Shown: piece after piece, positions 1-7,804 of the stretch
Layout of the letters: the number at the start of each line of letters is the position of its first letter
How positions within the stretch are numbered: position 1 is the first letter of the stretch
Assembly (NCBI GenBank): GCA_002256185.1
Contig: NKIT01000014.1
Coordinates: forward strand, 1-43,256
Origin: Rhodobacteraceae bacterium PARR1
GTDB lineage: Bacteria; Pseudomonadota; Alphaproteobacteria; Rhodobacterales; Rhodobacteraceae
Length of the DNA: 43,256 bases
Reading direction: 5' to 3'
Notes under the pieces: generated by a model
What the model saw: the letters and a program-made list of their open reading frames with translations, nothing else
Databases searched by the model: none
Told to the model about the DNA's origin: nothing
Translations under genes and position numbers: made by a program

Positions 1-1186
1 TGACGGAATCATAGATCATCTCATCACTCGCCGGGGCACGGGCCATCAGGGCGGAGGGAAGGACGGCGCAGTGATAGACCCGCAGCCCCGTCCCCAAGGC
101 CCGTGCCCGGTCAAAGCTGGTCATAAACCGTTCCGGCGTATCCCCCGGCAGGCCCATGATGATTTCCGTGGTGACAGACGCGATGGACCTGAGCGCCCCC
201 AACAGCCCACCCAACCGACCCGGATCAAACTTGCGCTCGACATGGCGCAAGACAGCATCGTCAAAGGATTGCAGACCGATCCCGATATGTGGCGCACCGA
301 CGGCTTCCAGAAAGCGCAAATGGTCTTCGGTCAGGTTGCGGGGATAGACCTCGGCGATCAAAGCGCGATCCCGCAAAAACCCCGTCTCAGTCGCCGCATC
401 CCGCACAGCGGCAAAGCCGGAGGCGTTCAGGTTCAACCCGGCATCAGCCAAGAGCACCGCCCCCAGACCCAGCCGCGCCATTGCGTCAAATTCACCCGCG
501 ATACGGTCGGCGGATAGGACGTTGCGGGGCGCTTCCATCACGCCCCATTCGCAGAAGGAACAGGTAAAGGGACAACCCCGATACGTCTCCAGCAGCCCGA
601 TCCCCCCCGCCGGGATCAGCCCTTGGCGGTAGGGAGAGGCAAGATCATCCATCACCGCCCGCGCACCGGGGGCCGTTTGCCGCCAAGCGCCATCGCGGCG
701 CAGCGTGACGCCGGGAATGCGCGCCAAGGCGGCGGTGCTGCGGTCTGTGGCTGCGACGAGGGCGGGAAAGACGGACTCTCCCTCGCCCTCAACCAGCACA
801 TCGCAGGCTGTATTTAGTGTAGTAAAGGGCGCGTGGCCCAACATGTTGGGGCGTGCTGATGGGCCACCCATCACGATCAGGCGCGTGGGATCATCCTGCG
901 CCACCAAGGCCATCACCTGCGCCAGTTGCGGCAAGGACCACAGAAACGCCGACCCCGCCACGATGTCGGGATCATAAGCGGCAACCTCGGCCGCCACCAC
1001 ATCAGGACCGCGGTCGCGTTCGTCCCAGATGCGCAGTTCCAGCCCGTCCAGACCTGCGGCCTGCACGGCAGCGGCCACCATATACATCCCCATGTTCGGG
1101 ATGAACGGCGGCAGCGCCGGATTGTCCGCCGGATACCACGCCAAAAGCGCGACGCGGCGACCCGAGCGCTTGGCCGGAGAGGTCAT
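1..1186 (-). CDS. Radical SAM protein with B12-binding-like N-terminus (3' end cut by window edge)
   Basis: About 395 residues are visible and the frame is still open at base 1. A Rossmann-like N-terminal part (about residues 10-140, containing MGGPSARP) precedes the radical-SAM cluster motif CPFTCSFC (C204, C208, C211), then the barrel with ADAGLNLN and GIGLQSFDDAVL. The cysteines should bind a 4Fe-4S cluster that cleaves S-adenosylmethionine; the substrate cannot be read from the sequence. The N-terminal part lacks an obvious DxHxxG cobalamin motif, so B12 binding is unproven. The start ATG at 1186 overlaps the stop of the gene at 1183-2490 (ATGA), so the two are translationally coupled. 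The two proteins are clear paralogs, matching around the cysteine motif and again at IIMGLP, so this is a tandem duplication. Confidence 0.85.
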   Translation of the reverse strand, partial: MTSPAKRSGRRVALLAWYPADNPALPPFIPNMGMYMVAAAVQAAGLDGLELRIWDERDRGPDVVAAEVAAYDPDIVAGSAFLWSLPQLAQVMALVAQDDPTRLIVMGGPSARPNMLGHAPFTTLNTACDVLVEGEGESVFPALVAATDRSTAALARIPGVTLRRDGAWRQTAPGARAVMDDLASPYRQGLIPAGGIGLLETYRGCPFTCSFCEWGVMEAPRNVLSADRIAGEFDAMARLGLGAVLLADAGLNLNASGFAAVRDAATETGFLRDRALIAEVYPRNLTEDHLRFLEAVGAPHIGIGLQSFDDAVLRHVERKFDPGRLGGLLGALRSIASVTTEIIMGLPGDTPERFMTSFDRARALGTGLRVYHCAVLPSALMARAPASDEMIYDSV

Positions 1187-2490
1187 TTCCAGAAGGACCA
1201 CCAGTATTCGCCGCCTTCGCCGCCGCGCTTGGCGACACGCTCGTTCAACTCGGCCCGCATCGCGGTCAGGTCATGCTCTGACCATGTCCGGTTGGAGATC
1301 ATCGACATGTTCACCGGGTCAAAGTTCAAGTCCCATGTCGGGTCTGACCGGCTGAGCAAGGCATCGGGCAGCACAAGGCAATGATAGACCCGGACCGAGG
1401 TGATCGGCAGCGACAGCGCAAAATCCAGCGTCTTGCGGAAGCCTTCGGGCGTGTCTTCGGGCAGGCCCATGATGATTTGGATTTCCAGACCCGCGACCTT
1501 GGACAAAGCCTCAACCGCGGGGGCAAAGCGGCGCATGTCAAAGGGGCGGCTGTGCGCTTTCAGCACGCGTTCATCCATGCTTTGCAGACCCACGCCCAGA
1601 TAGGCGGTCCCGACCGAGGACAGGAATTCCAGATGTTCGGGCTTTGCCATCGTCGGGTAAATCTCGGCCCAGAACAGCGCCTCGGACAGAATACCCGTCC
1701 GGGATTGCGCCTCGGACAGGTTGCGGAAGGCCTTGCCGTTCAGGTTCAACCCGGCATCCAGCAGGAACACCGCCGGGGCTTTCAGCGCCTTGAAGGCGTG
1801 CAACTCTGCCTCGATATAATCGGCAGAGAACACGTCGCGCGCAGGGCGGGTGACGCCCCAAGCGCAGAAATTGCACGACAAGGGACAGCCGCGATAGGTT
1901 TCCAGATAGGCCACATGTTCGGGCTGCATCAGCCCCATCTGATAGGGCGACGGGATGTCGGCCATGTCGAACCCGCCCAAGACCCCGCTGACCTGCCAGC
2001 CTGATCCGTCCAGCTTGCGGGTGTAAAGGCCCGGTGTTTCGGCCAGCGTCTGGCGGTCGAGCCGGGGCAGGGACATCAGTTGCTGGATCACCGCCTCGCC
2101 GTCGCCTTCGCAAATCGCGTCCACCACCGTGGCGGCGGGGCGGAAATGCCAATGGTCAAAGGCATCGCGCCGCGCCGATGGCCCGCCGAACAAGAACAAG
2201 GCCTGTGGCTGTTGGGCGCGGATATCGGCCGCGAGTTGCAGCAGCGCCGTCATCGACCAGACATAGACCGAAAATCCCACCAAATCGGGGCCGTATTCGA
2301 GGATATCCTTCAGCCCGGCTTCGGCCCCTGTCAGGCCGATGTCGAAAAACCGCACTTCGGTGTCATGCGGGTATTGGCCCGACTTGGCCGCCGCATGCAC
2401 GCGGTGGATGCCATAGGATGGCATCGGCAAGGGCATTTCATTGCCATCAAAGGGCGGAGAAGAACACACCAGCGCCAGTTTCCGCATCAT
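1183..2490 (-). CDS. Radical SAM protein, B12-binding-like N-terminus (435 aa)
   Basis: This is the upstream member of a tandem paralog pair. Residues 3-135 form a B12-binding-like domain (FGGPSARRD near 101-109). The cluster motif is CPLSCNFC (C202, C206, C209) within YRGCPLSCNFCAWGV. The barrel continues with LDAGLNLNG, GVGLQSMDERVL and IIMGLPEDTPEGF. The start was set at 2490 (MMRKLALV) because a G-rich Shine-Dalgarno (CAGGGGG) lies just upstream; ATG 2487 is almost equally good. The same frame stays open to 3009, but that extension runs antisense through apbE and is not coding. The family includes BchE-like and methyltransferase-like enzymes; no specific reaction can be assigned. Confidence 0.87.
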   Translation of the reverse strand: MMRKLALVCSSPPFDGNEMPLPMPSYGIHRVHAAAKSGQYPHDTEVRFFDIGLTGAEAGLKDILEYGPDLVGFSVYVWSMTALLQLAADIRAQQPQALFLFGGPSARRDAFDHWHFRPAATVVDAICEGDGEAVIQQLMSLPRLDRQTLAETPGLYTRKLDGSGWQVSGVLGGFDMADIPSPYQMGLMQPEHVAYLETYRGCPLSCNFCAWGVTRPARDVFSADYIEAELHAFKALKAPAVFLLDAGLNLNGKAFRNLSEAQSRTGILSEALFWAEIYPTMAKPEHLEFLSSVGTAYLGVGLQSMDERVLKAHSRPFDMRRFAPAVEALSKVAGLEIQIIMGLPEDTPEGFRKTLDFALSLPITSVRVYHCLVLPDALLSRSDPTWDLNFDPVNMSMISNRTWSEHDLTAMRAELNERVAKRGGEGGEYWWSFWK

Positions 2491-2678
2491 ACCCCCTGCC
2501 CAAGACGCGCCGGGGATGACTGTCCCGACCGTCTGGAATTGCCGCATTTCCGACATGCGATTTAAGGGCCGATGCCACAGTGTGCCACCAACCCCATCCG
2601 ATCGCGCGGGGCACCCATTCGGATGCCTGCGCCCACCCACCCAAGGGCAAGAGCCGTGCCGTGTGGGGGGAGTTGGCG

Positions 2679-3578
2679 TCAGATCGTGCGGGTTTGTGGC
2701 TGGGCTGCGCGTTTCAGGACCAGCGCCTGAATGCCATGCGTTGTGGCAAAGGTGGCGGCCTGTGGTCCCATCACCATCAGCGCGGTCGCCATGGCATCGG
2801 CCATGATGCAGGTCGGTGCCAAGACAGAGACCGAGGCCGGGGCATCCACCAGCGGCGCGCCGCGCTTTGGGTCCATGGTATGGGACAGCCGCGTGCTGCG
2901 CAGGGTGACGAAGTGGCGGTAATCGCCAGAGGTGGCGATGGCCCCATCCGTCAGGGCAAAGACGGAATGGGCGGCGTCGGTGTTCGGGTCTTGGACGGCC
3001 ACCGACCACGGGCTGCCATCGCGGCGCGGGCCGGTGGCGCGCAGTTCGCCGTCAATCTCAACCAGCGCATGGGGCAGATGCCAGGCGGCCAGAAGATCGG
3101 CCAGACGGTCCACGGCATAGCCCTTGGCGATGCCGGACAGGTCCAAGGCCAAGGGGGCCCGCGCGCGGGCGCGGCCTTCGCCCAGTTCCAGCGCCTGTGT
3201 TGCCGGGATGCGGGGGGCGGTGCTGGCGGCGCGGATGGCGGCAAGGCTGGGGGCGGTGTCAAGGAACCCCCAAGCGCGCACCGCATCGCCAAGGTTCATC
3301 TCGAACGCGCCGTCGGTCAGGTGGCTGACCTGCAACCCGGTTTGCAGGACGAACAGCAGTTCGGGCGGCAGGGCGACCCATTCGCCCACCGGGGCGGCGT
3401 TCAGGCGCATCAGGTCACTGTCGCGGTTCCATGTGGACATTTGCAGGTCCACCAGATCGACCGTCGCCTGACACTCGGCTTGCAGACGGGCAGGGTCTTG
3501 GAGCGGCCCGTCAATGGTGACCTGCCAGCGGGTGCCCATCGATCGGCCCTCTAGCCGTTCAGTAGCTGTCTTCGGCAT
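2679..3578 (-). CDS. apbE: FAD:protein FMN transferase
   Basis: ApbE moves FMN from FAD onto a Ser/Thr of exported proteins through a phosphoester bond. Family motifs are all present: SMGTRWQ near residues 13-19, DLSGIAKGYAVD, ATSGDYRHF, and the C-terminal ADAMATALMVMG metal/flavin-site stretch. Length (299 aa) is normal. No lipobox or signal peptide is visible, unlike many ApbE lipoproteins; this may mean cytoplasmic action or an internal start near MGTRW (3539). The start at 3578 has a good Shine-Dalgarno (GAGGGA) and overlaps the 3' end of the PepSY-reductase gene by 20 bases, so it is the last gene of the leftward operon. Its likely target is the DUF2271 protein encoded at 5738-6217, which carries a DGITGAS motif. 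Confidence 0.93.
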   Translation of the reverse strand: MPKTATERLEGRSMGTRWQVTIDGPLQDPARLQAECQATVDLVDLQMSTWNRDSDLMRLNAAPVGEWVALPPELLFVLQTGLQVSHLTDGAFEMNLGDAVRAWGFLDTAPSLAAIRAASTAPRIPATQALELGEGRARARAPLALDLSGIAKGYAVDRLADLLAAWHLPHALVEIDGELRATGPRRDGSPWSVAVQDPNTDAAHSVFALTDGAIATSGDYRHFVTLRSTRLSHTMDPKRGAPLVDAPASVSVLAPTCIMADAMATALMVMGPQAATFATTHGIQALVLKRAAQPQTRTI

Positions 3579-5727
3579 AGCGTCCCTCTGCCTTCAGGCT
3601 GCGCGGGGAAAGGCCCAAGGGGGCAAGGATTTCGGCCAGTGCGGCATGCACGCCTTGGGCCATGTCACGCCCGCCGCAGACCATGATCCGCGCGCCATGG
3701 GTGACGAGGGCGCGCAACGCCTCGGCATCGTCGCGCAGGGCGTCTTGCACATGGCGGCGGGGGGCGGTGCTGCGGGAAAAGGCGAAGGTGAGGTGGTTGA
3801 GGCGGCCGTCCTTTTGCCATTCCGTCAGTTCTTCGGCGTAGAGGAGATCAGTTTCGGCACTGCGCGCGCCGAACCAAAGATGGACCGGGCGGCGGGTGCC
3901 CTCGGCCCGGACGAAACCTGCAAGGGGGCCGATGCCGGTGCCTGCGCCGATCAGGATCAGCGGCGCGGCGCTGCGGTCGGGCTGAAAGCCGGGGTTGGGG
4001 CGCAGGAAGGCGTTGACCTGCGCGCCGATGGGCAAGGAAAGCAGTTGGTTGGAGCACAGGCCATTCGGGTGCTGGCGCACGGCGATTTCGATGAACCGGT
4101 CGCTCTGGCCAGAGGCGAGGGAGTAGAACCGGGGCAGCGTTGATCCTTCGGGCAGGATGCCGAGCAGGTCGCCGGGGGCGAAGCGGGAAAAACCTTGGCC
4201 GGTGATGCGCTGCCACAGGGTCGCGGGTGGCAGGGCAAAGCGCAGGATGGCCAGGGTCCGCGCCTGGGTGCGGGGGGCGTGGGGTTGGTGGTTCAGGGTC
4301 AACTCCACCCCCAGATGCGCGCCCAGACTGCGGCCCCAGCGGGCGAAATCCTGTGCCGATTGGCGGTCGATCCGGCCCAGCGGCAGGGGCAGAGCCCAGC
4401 CTTTGGCCTGTGCGGTGTCTTGGAGGGTTGAGGCATAGCCGCAATAGACCGGGAAACTGCTGCCGCCGAAGCCGAGGAGGATAAGCTCTATCCCCTTGGG
4501 CGGGGTGGCGGTGCGCAACCGCTCCACCGCGCCCTTGGCGGATGATGGGGCGTCGCCGTCGCCCCATGTGGCGGCCAGCACGATCAGCCGTTTGGCGCTG
4601 CGATAGCGGTCGGGGGACAGGGTGGACAGGGGGGCCAGATGCACGCCCTGACCGGCGGTTTGCAGGGCTTGGCCAAGGGTGGTGGCAAAGCCCCATGTCG
4701 TCCCGCCCTCACTGGCGACAAGGATCACGGTCTGCGCCTTGTCGGCTGCGACCATACCCGCCAGACGCGGCCGGGATTGCCATGCGCGCCACCAGATCAA
4801 GATGCCGGTTACGGCCAGCGCGGGCACGGTCAGCACCATCAGGCCAAGGATCAGGCCCCAGAGCGCCGCGCCGTCGCCGGTGTGCAGAAGATAGGCCCAC
4901 TCCCACGCCGCCTGCCACGGGCCATTGTCGGCCCAGACCAGCAGCGCGCCAGTGCCCGGATCGACATAGCCGCTGCCAGTGGCGGTGGTCACGGCATAGG
5001 CGTCGGTCGGGTCGCCTGCCACAGGAAAGGTCAGGTCGCGCAGATCGGCCACAGGAATGGCTTGCAGCGCGGGCAGGTCTTGCGGCGGCAGAGGGGACAG
5101 GCCGCTGACTGTGGCCGGAAAGGCGGGGTTTGCGGCATCATCGGGGGTCAGCGAAAACGTGGCCGCGACCATGAACAGCCCCGTGAGGGAGGAGATCAAC
5201 AGCCCCGCCACCGCCACCCGCGCCAGCATCGTGTGCCAGCGTCCGGCAACTCCGCGCCGTTGGGGGGCGAACCAGTGCCGCCAACCGCCCATGCGCCGCG
5301 CGACCAGCATCGCGCCAGACAGCGCCATCAGCAGCATCACGGCTGCGCCTGCGGCGACGGTCAGACGACCGGCATCCTCTAGCAACAAGGCGCGGTGCAG
5401 GGATTTCAGCCACCCCTCAACCGCGCCTGCATCGGCGCTGCCCCTCTCCGCCCCGGTCAAGGGGTCAATCACCGCCGCACCGGGGGTATCGCCATCGAAC
5501 CAATAGGCGGTGATCCGGCCTGATGGCGCGCGGCGGATTTGTTCCACTGCCGGATGGGCGGCCTGCACCACGGCGGCAAGGTCCGCCACGCTTTGCCCTG
5601 CCACCACCGCAGGCCGGGTCAACCGATCCAGCGCCGGAAACACCGACAAGGCCGCACCGCCAAGGGCGATGACGATCAGCAGGACGGCGGCCAACAGGCC
5701 CGGCCAACGGTGGAGGGAGCGAAGCAT
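3559..5727 (-). CDS. PepSY membrane domain - flavodoxin - FAD/NAD(P)H reductase fusion (722 aa)
   Basis: This is a single-chain transmembrane electron carrier. Residues 1-315 form a PepSY-associated membrane module: helix 1 at about 8-31 beginning LHRWPG, helices near 125-143, 168-190 and 285-312, and two PepSY-like segments (about 75-93 and 244-263). His6, His111, His165 and His282 lie near membrane segments and could ligate haem b. Residues 332-470 form a flavodoxin domain (phosphate loop ASEGGTTWGFA). Residues 485-722 form a ferredoxin-reductase-like domain with RFYS (533-536) for FAD and GAGTGIGPL (594-602) for NAD(P)H. This layout moves electrons from cytoplasmic NAD(P)H to periplasmic flavin acceptors. 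It begins 10 bases after the DUF2271 gene and overlaps apbE. The domain order is seen; the direction of electron flow is inferred. Confidence 0.9.
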   Translation of the reverse strand: MLRSLHRWPGLLAAVLLIVIALGGAALSVFPALDRLTRPAVVAGQSVADLAAVVQAAHPAVEQIRRAPSGRITAYWFDGDTPGAAVIDPLTGAERGSADAGAVEGWLKSLHRALLLEDAGRLTVAAGAAVMLLMALSGAMLVARRMGGWRHWFAPQRRGVAGRWHTMLARVAVAGLLISSLTGLFMVAATFSLTPDDAANPAFPATVSGLSPLPPQDLPALQAIPVADLRDLTFPVAGDPTDAYAVTTATGSGYVDPGTGALLVWADNGPWQAAWEWAYLLHTGDGAALWGLILGLMVLTVPALAVTGILIWWRAWQSRPRLAGMVAADKAQTVILVASEGGTTWGFATTLGQALQTAGQGVHLAPLSTLSPDRYRSAKRLIVLAATWGDGDAPSSAKGAVERLRTATPPKGIELILLGFGGSSFPVYCGYASTLQDTAQAKGWALPLPLGRIDRQSAQDFARWGRSLGAHLGVELTLNHQPHAPRTQARTLAILRFALPPATLWQRITGQGFSRFAPGDLLGILPEGSTLPRFYSLASGQSDRFIEIAVRQHPNGLCSNQLLSLPIGAQVNAFLRPNPGFQPDRSAAPLILIGAGTGIGPLAGFVRAEGTRRPVHLWFGARSAETDLLYAEELTEWQKDGRLNHLTFAFSRSTAPRRHVQDALRDDAEALRALVTHGARIMVCGGRDMAQGVHAALAEILAPLGLSPRSLKAEGRYAEDSY

Positions 5728-5737
5728 GGGCGTATCC

Positions 5738-6217
5738 TCAGAAACCGTAGGTGAAATCGGCGATGTAGCGCCCGCCCGTCACGGCCTGACCTGCGCCAGC
5801 GGCGGTCAGCGGGACCGACACCTCAGACGGGCTGTCGCGCATATCTTCGACCGCGGCGTCGATGTGCAGGGTATAGCCTGCATCAAACAGCGCATCGGCA
5901 AGGTCCATGTCCAAGGTCAGCGACTGGCCCGCGCCGACACTCGCGCCGGTGATGCCATCGACCTGCGCCGGATCGCTGCCGGTAAAGCGCGCCCAGTCGG
6001 ACAGGTGGCGGTAATACTTGGCCTTGCCGCCCGCCATCCACAGGCTGCCCGCATAGGCCCCGGCAGGATCGGTGACATAGACGGCAAGGTAAGCCCCCCG
6101 CCCGCCATAGCTGTTCATGTTGACCGTCAGGGTGACGGGTTTGGCAAAGGCGAGGCCCGGCAGGACCAGCGCGGTCGTCAGGGCAAGGGCGGCGAAAAGC
6201 GGTTTCATCGGTTTCAT
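5738..6217 (-). CDS. DUF2271 periplasmic protein with ApbE flavinylation motif (159 aa)
   Basis: A clear signal peptide (KPLFAALALTTALVLPGLAFA, predicted cleavage after residue 25) sends this to the periplasm. The mature domain has the DUF2271 look: YGGRGAYLAVYV, WMAGGKAKYYRHLSDW, and DGITGASVGAGQ. The stretch D87-G-I-T90-G-A-S fits the ApbE consensus Dxx[ST]GA[ST], making Thr90 the probable FMN attachment site. ApbE and the PepSY-reductase follow in the same operon, so this is very likely the flavin-carrying electron acceptor of that pair. The start at 6217 (MKPMKP) follows an AGGAG Shine-Dalgarno at 6-base spacing. DUF2271 is known in connection with ApbE; its terminal electron acceptor here is not known. 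Confidence 0.85.
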   Translation of the reverse strand: MKPMKPLFAALALTTALVLPGLAFAKPVTLTVNMNSYGGRGAYLAVYVTDPAGAYAGSLWMAGGKAKYYRHLSDWARFTGSDPAQVDGITGASVGAGQSLTLDMDLADALFDAGYTLHIDAAVEDMRDSPSEVSVPLTAAGAGQAVTGGRYIADFTYGF

Positions 6218-6230
6218 GGGATTCTCCTGT

Positions 6231-6557
6231 TCAGTTTGTACTGGCGGTGGGCGCTTTTCCGTCGCCGAACAGCCCATTTGCGGGGGGCGCGACCGTGCCA
6301 GCGGGGGCGGCATTGCCACGGCCTGCGGTCGGGCAATCCTCTTCATCCTCGTCGCAGTCATCCTCGTCCGAACCGTCGCCGCCAAAGGACAGCCAACCGC
6401 CGTCTTCGTCGTCGTCCTCGTCGGAGACTTGCACCAAGGGCGCACCAACATCCGTGATGGCGCGGGCATGGACGGCGGGCGGGTTAAGGGGCATCGGCGT
6501 TTGCGCCGAGGCCGCCATGGCACTGCCCAGAAGGATCAAGGTCAGGGGAAGTTTCAT
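6231..6557 (-). CDS. Secreted acidic protein of unknown function (108 aa)
   Basis: A signal peptide (MKLPLTLILLGSAMAASA) is followed by a short proline-rich linker and then a very acidic block (DEDDDEDGG ... DEDDCDEDEEDC) with two cysteines, ending in an Ala/Pro/Gly-rich tail. I do not recognise a family. The acidic block could bind cationic metal, and the two cysteines could form a disulfide; both are inferences from composition. The start at 6557 has a strong AAAGGAG Shine-Dalgarno. The gene lies 13 bases before the DUF2271 gene in the same leftward operon. Confidence 0.75.
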   Translation of the reverse strand: MKLPLTLILLGSAMAASAQTPMPLNPPAVHARAITDVGAPLVQVSDEDDDEDGGWLSFGGDGSDEDDCDEDEEDCPTAGRGNAAPAGTVAPPANGLFGDGKAPTASTN

Positions 6558-6636
6558 CGGTGTGCTCCTTTGGAACATGCACTGCCGCCCGCTGTGATGC
6601 GCGGCGGTGGCGCGGGAGGGGAAATCTGTCGGGACG

Positions 6637-6984
6637 TCAGTCGTCACCGCCATCTTGGATGCCGTCATGACCATCGCCGTGGCTGTCCTGATGGTCGCCG
6701 TCGTGACCGCTGTCTTCATCCTCGAACTCGATCTCTTGGATGGCCAGCGTGCCGGGGTTCAGCTTGGCCTCAATCGCGCGGCCTTGGGCGTCGGTGCCGA
6801 TCACCTCGTAGCAGCCGTCGTCGATGCGGATGCGGCGGATGGTCCAGCCTTGGGCCTGTGCCACGGCTGCGACGGCGCTGCGCGGTTGCCAGTCGCGCAT
6901 CGGCACGGCGCAATCATCGCCCGCCCATGCCGCCGGGGCGGCAAGCAGGGTGGCAAGGCCAAAGACCGTCAGGAACCTGTTCAT
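6637..6984 (-). CDS. Small secreted PepSY-domain protein with His/Asp-rich tail (115 aa)
   Basis: First gene of the leftward operon. Residues 1-21 are a signal peptide (MNRFLTVFGLATLLAAPAAWA). The core has the small-PepSY pattern: a helix ending AQGWTIRRIRIDDGCYEVIGTDAQGR, then AIEAKLNPGTLAIQEIE. The C-terminal 27 residues are almost only Asp, Glu, His and Gly (DEDSGHDGDHQDSHGDGHDG), a composition typical of metal-binding tails. Cys26 and the Cys in DDGCYEV may pair. The start at 6984 lies 50 bases from the minus-strand PmrA-like box, so the response regulator encoded at 7145-7804 probably controls it. Confidence 0.82.
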   Translation of the reverse strand: MNRFLTVFGLATLLAAPAAWAGDDCAVPMRDWQPRSAVAAVAQAQGWTIRRIRIDDGCYEVIGTDAQGRAIEAKLNPGTLAIQEIEFEDEDSGHDGDHQDSHGDGHDGIQDGGDD

Positions 6985-7033
6985 CGGCCACACTCCGTTT
7001 GCGGACGCTTCATGGTGCCTTGTTTGCGCGCTG

Positions 7034-7088
7034 AACCTGACGGCTTCCTGAAGCACTGGGAAAAACCGCTTCAGGTTGGCGTCAGGTT
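7034..7088. promoter_or_regulatory. Mirrored pair of PmrA-like direct-repeat boxes (divergent operator)
   Basis: On the plus strand 7069-7088 reads CTTCAGGTTGGCGTCAGGTT, two TCAGGTT half-sites 11 bases apart. On the minus strand 7053-7034 reads CTTCAGGAAGCCGTCAGGTT, 17 of 20 bases identical. The two are exactly symmetric about base 7061, so the whole is also a nested inverted repeat (AACCTGACG/CGTCAGGTT outside, CCTGAAGC/GCTTCAGG inside). OmpR-family regulators bind tandem half-sites with 11-bp phasing, and PmrA/QseB boxes have this form. One box faces the response-regulator gene (57 bases away), the other the PepSY operon (50 bases away). Autoregulation plus control of the operon is inferred. 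Confidence 0.75.
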
Positions 7089-7144
7089 GATCCTGCATGA
7101 GGAAGGGGACAGGATGGGCCGGCAACGGGGCAAGCAGAGGCAGA

Positions 7145-7804
7145 ATGCGGATACTTCTGATCGAGGATGACCGGGTGATCGGCAGCGCGATCCGCGATCA
7201 GGTGGACAGCGAGGGCCACTCTGTCGATTGGGTGCAGCGGCTGGATGCGGCGGGCGATGCGCTGGCGGGGGCGCATTTCGACCTGATCCTGCTGGATCTG
7301 ATGCTGCCCGATGGTCTGGGGATTGTGTTCCTCAAGGCGTTGCGCGCCAAGGGGCAGGTGGTTCCGGTCATTATCCTGACCGCGCTGGACCAGATTTCAG
7401 ACCGTATCGCGGGGCTGAAGGCGGGGGCGGATGACTATCTGGTCAAACCCTTTGATCTGGATGAGCTTTCCGCCCGGATCGGGGCCGTGGCGCGGCGCTA
7501 TGGCGGCAATCCGAACCCGGTGCTGACCTTGGGCGATCTGGAGATTGACAGCGCCGCCCGCCGCATCACGCGCAAGGGCCGCGCCATCCCGCTGACCGCG
7601 CGGGAATGGGTGCTGTTCGAGACGTTCTTGCAGCATCCCGGCCAGCTTTATTCCAAGCCGCAATTGGAAGAGCGCCTTTATTCCTTTGATGCCGAGGTGG
7701 AAAGCAACACGATCGAGGTGCACATCAGCCGGTTGCGCAAAAAGCTGGGCGCGGGGGTGATCGTCACCGAACGCGGCCTTGGCTACCGTTTGGGCGCGGC
7801 ATGA
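7145..7804 (+). CDS. OmpR/PmrA-type response regulator (219 aa)
   Basis: The receiver domain (residues 1-115) has the acidic pocket EDD (7-9), the phosphoacceptor Asp51 in LLDLMLPDG, T78 of ILTA and K100 of VKPF. A winged-helix DNA-binding domain follows (about 125-217; LTAREWVLFETFLQHPGQLYSK, NTIEVHISRLRKKL, ERGLGYRL). It resembles the QseB/PmrA/TctD branch. The start at 7145 (MRILLIEDD) fits the family; a longer in-frame ATG at 7097 would add residues unlike any receiver. The stop overlaps the kinase start (ATGA). The mirrored boxes at 7034-7088 are its probable binding sites. Confidence 0.93.
   Translation: MRILLIEDDRVIGSAIRDQVDSEGHSVDWVQRLDAAGDALAGAHFDLILLDLMLPDGLGIVFLKALRAKGQVVPVIILTALDQISDRIAGLKAGADDYLVKPFDLDELSARIGAVARRYGGNPNPVLTLGDLEIDSAARRITRKGRAIPLTAREWVLFETFLQHPGQLYSKPQLEERLYSFDAEVESNTIEVHISRLRKKLGAGVIVTERGLGYRLGAA

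Noticed and set aside
2491-3009. N-terminal extension of the second radical-SAM frame
   Set aside because: Overlaps apbE on the same strand in another frame; lacks similarity to the paralog and has no ribosome site. The ATG at 2490 with a G-rich ribosome site is better.
2580-3554. 324-codon plus-strand frame
   Set aside because: Antisense to apbE; low-complexity Gly/Ala/Arg composition.
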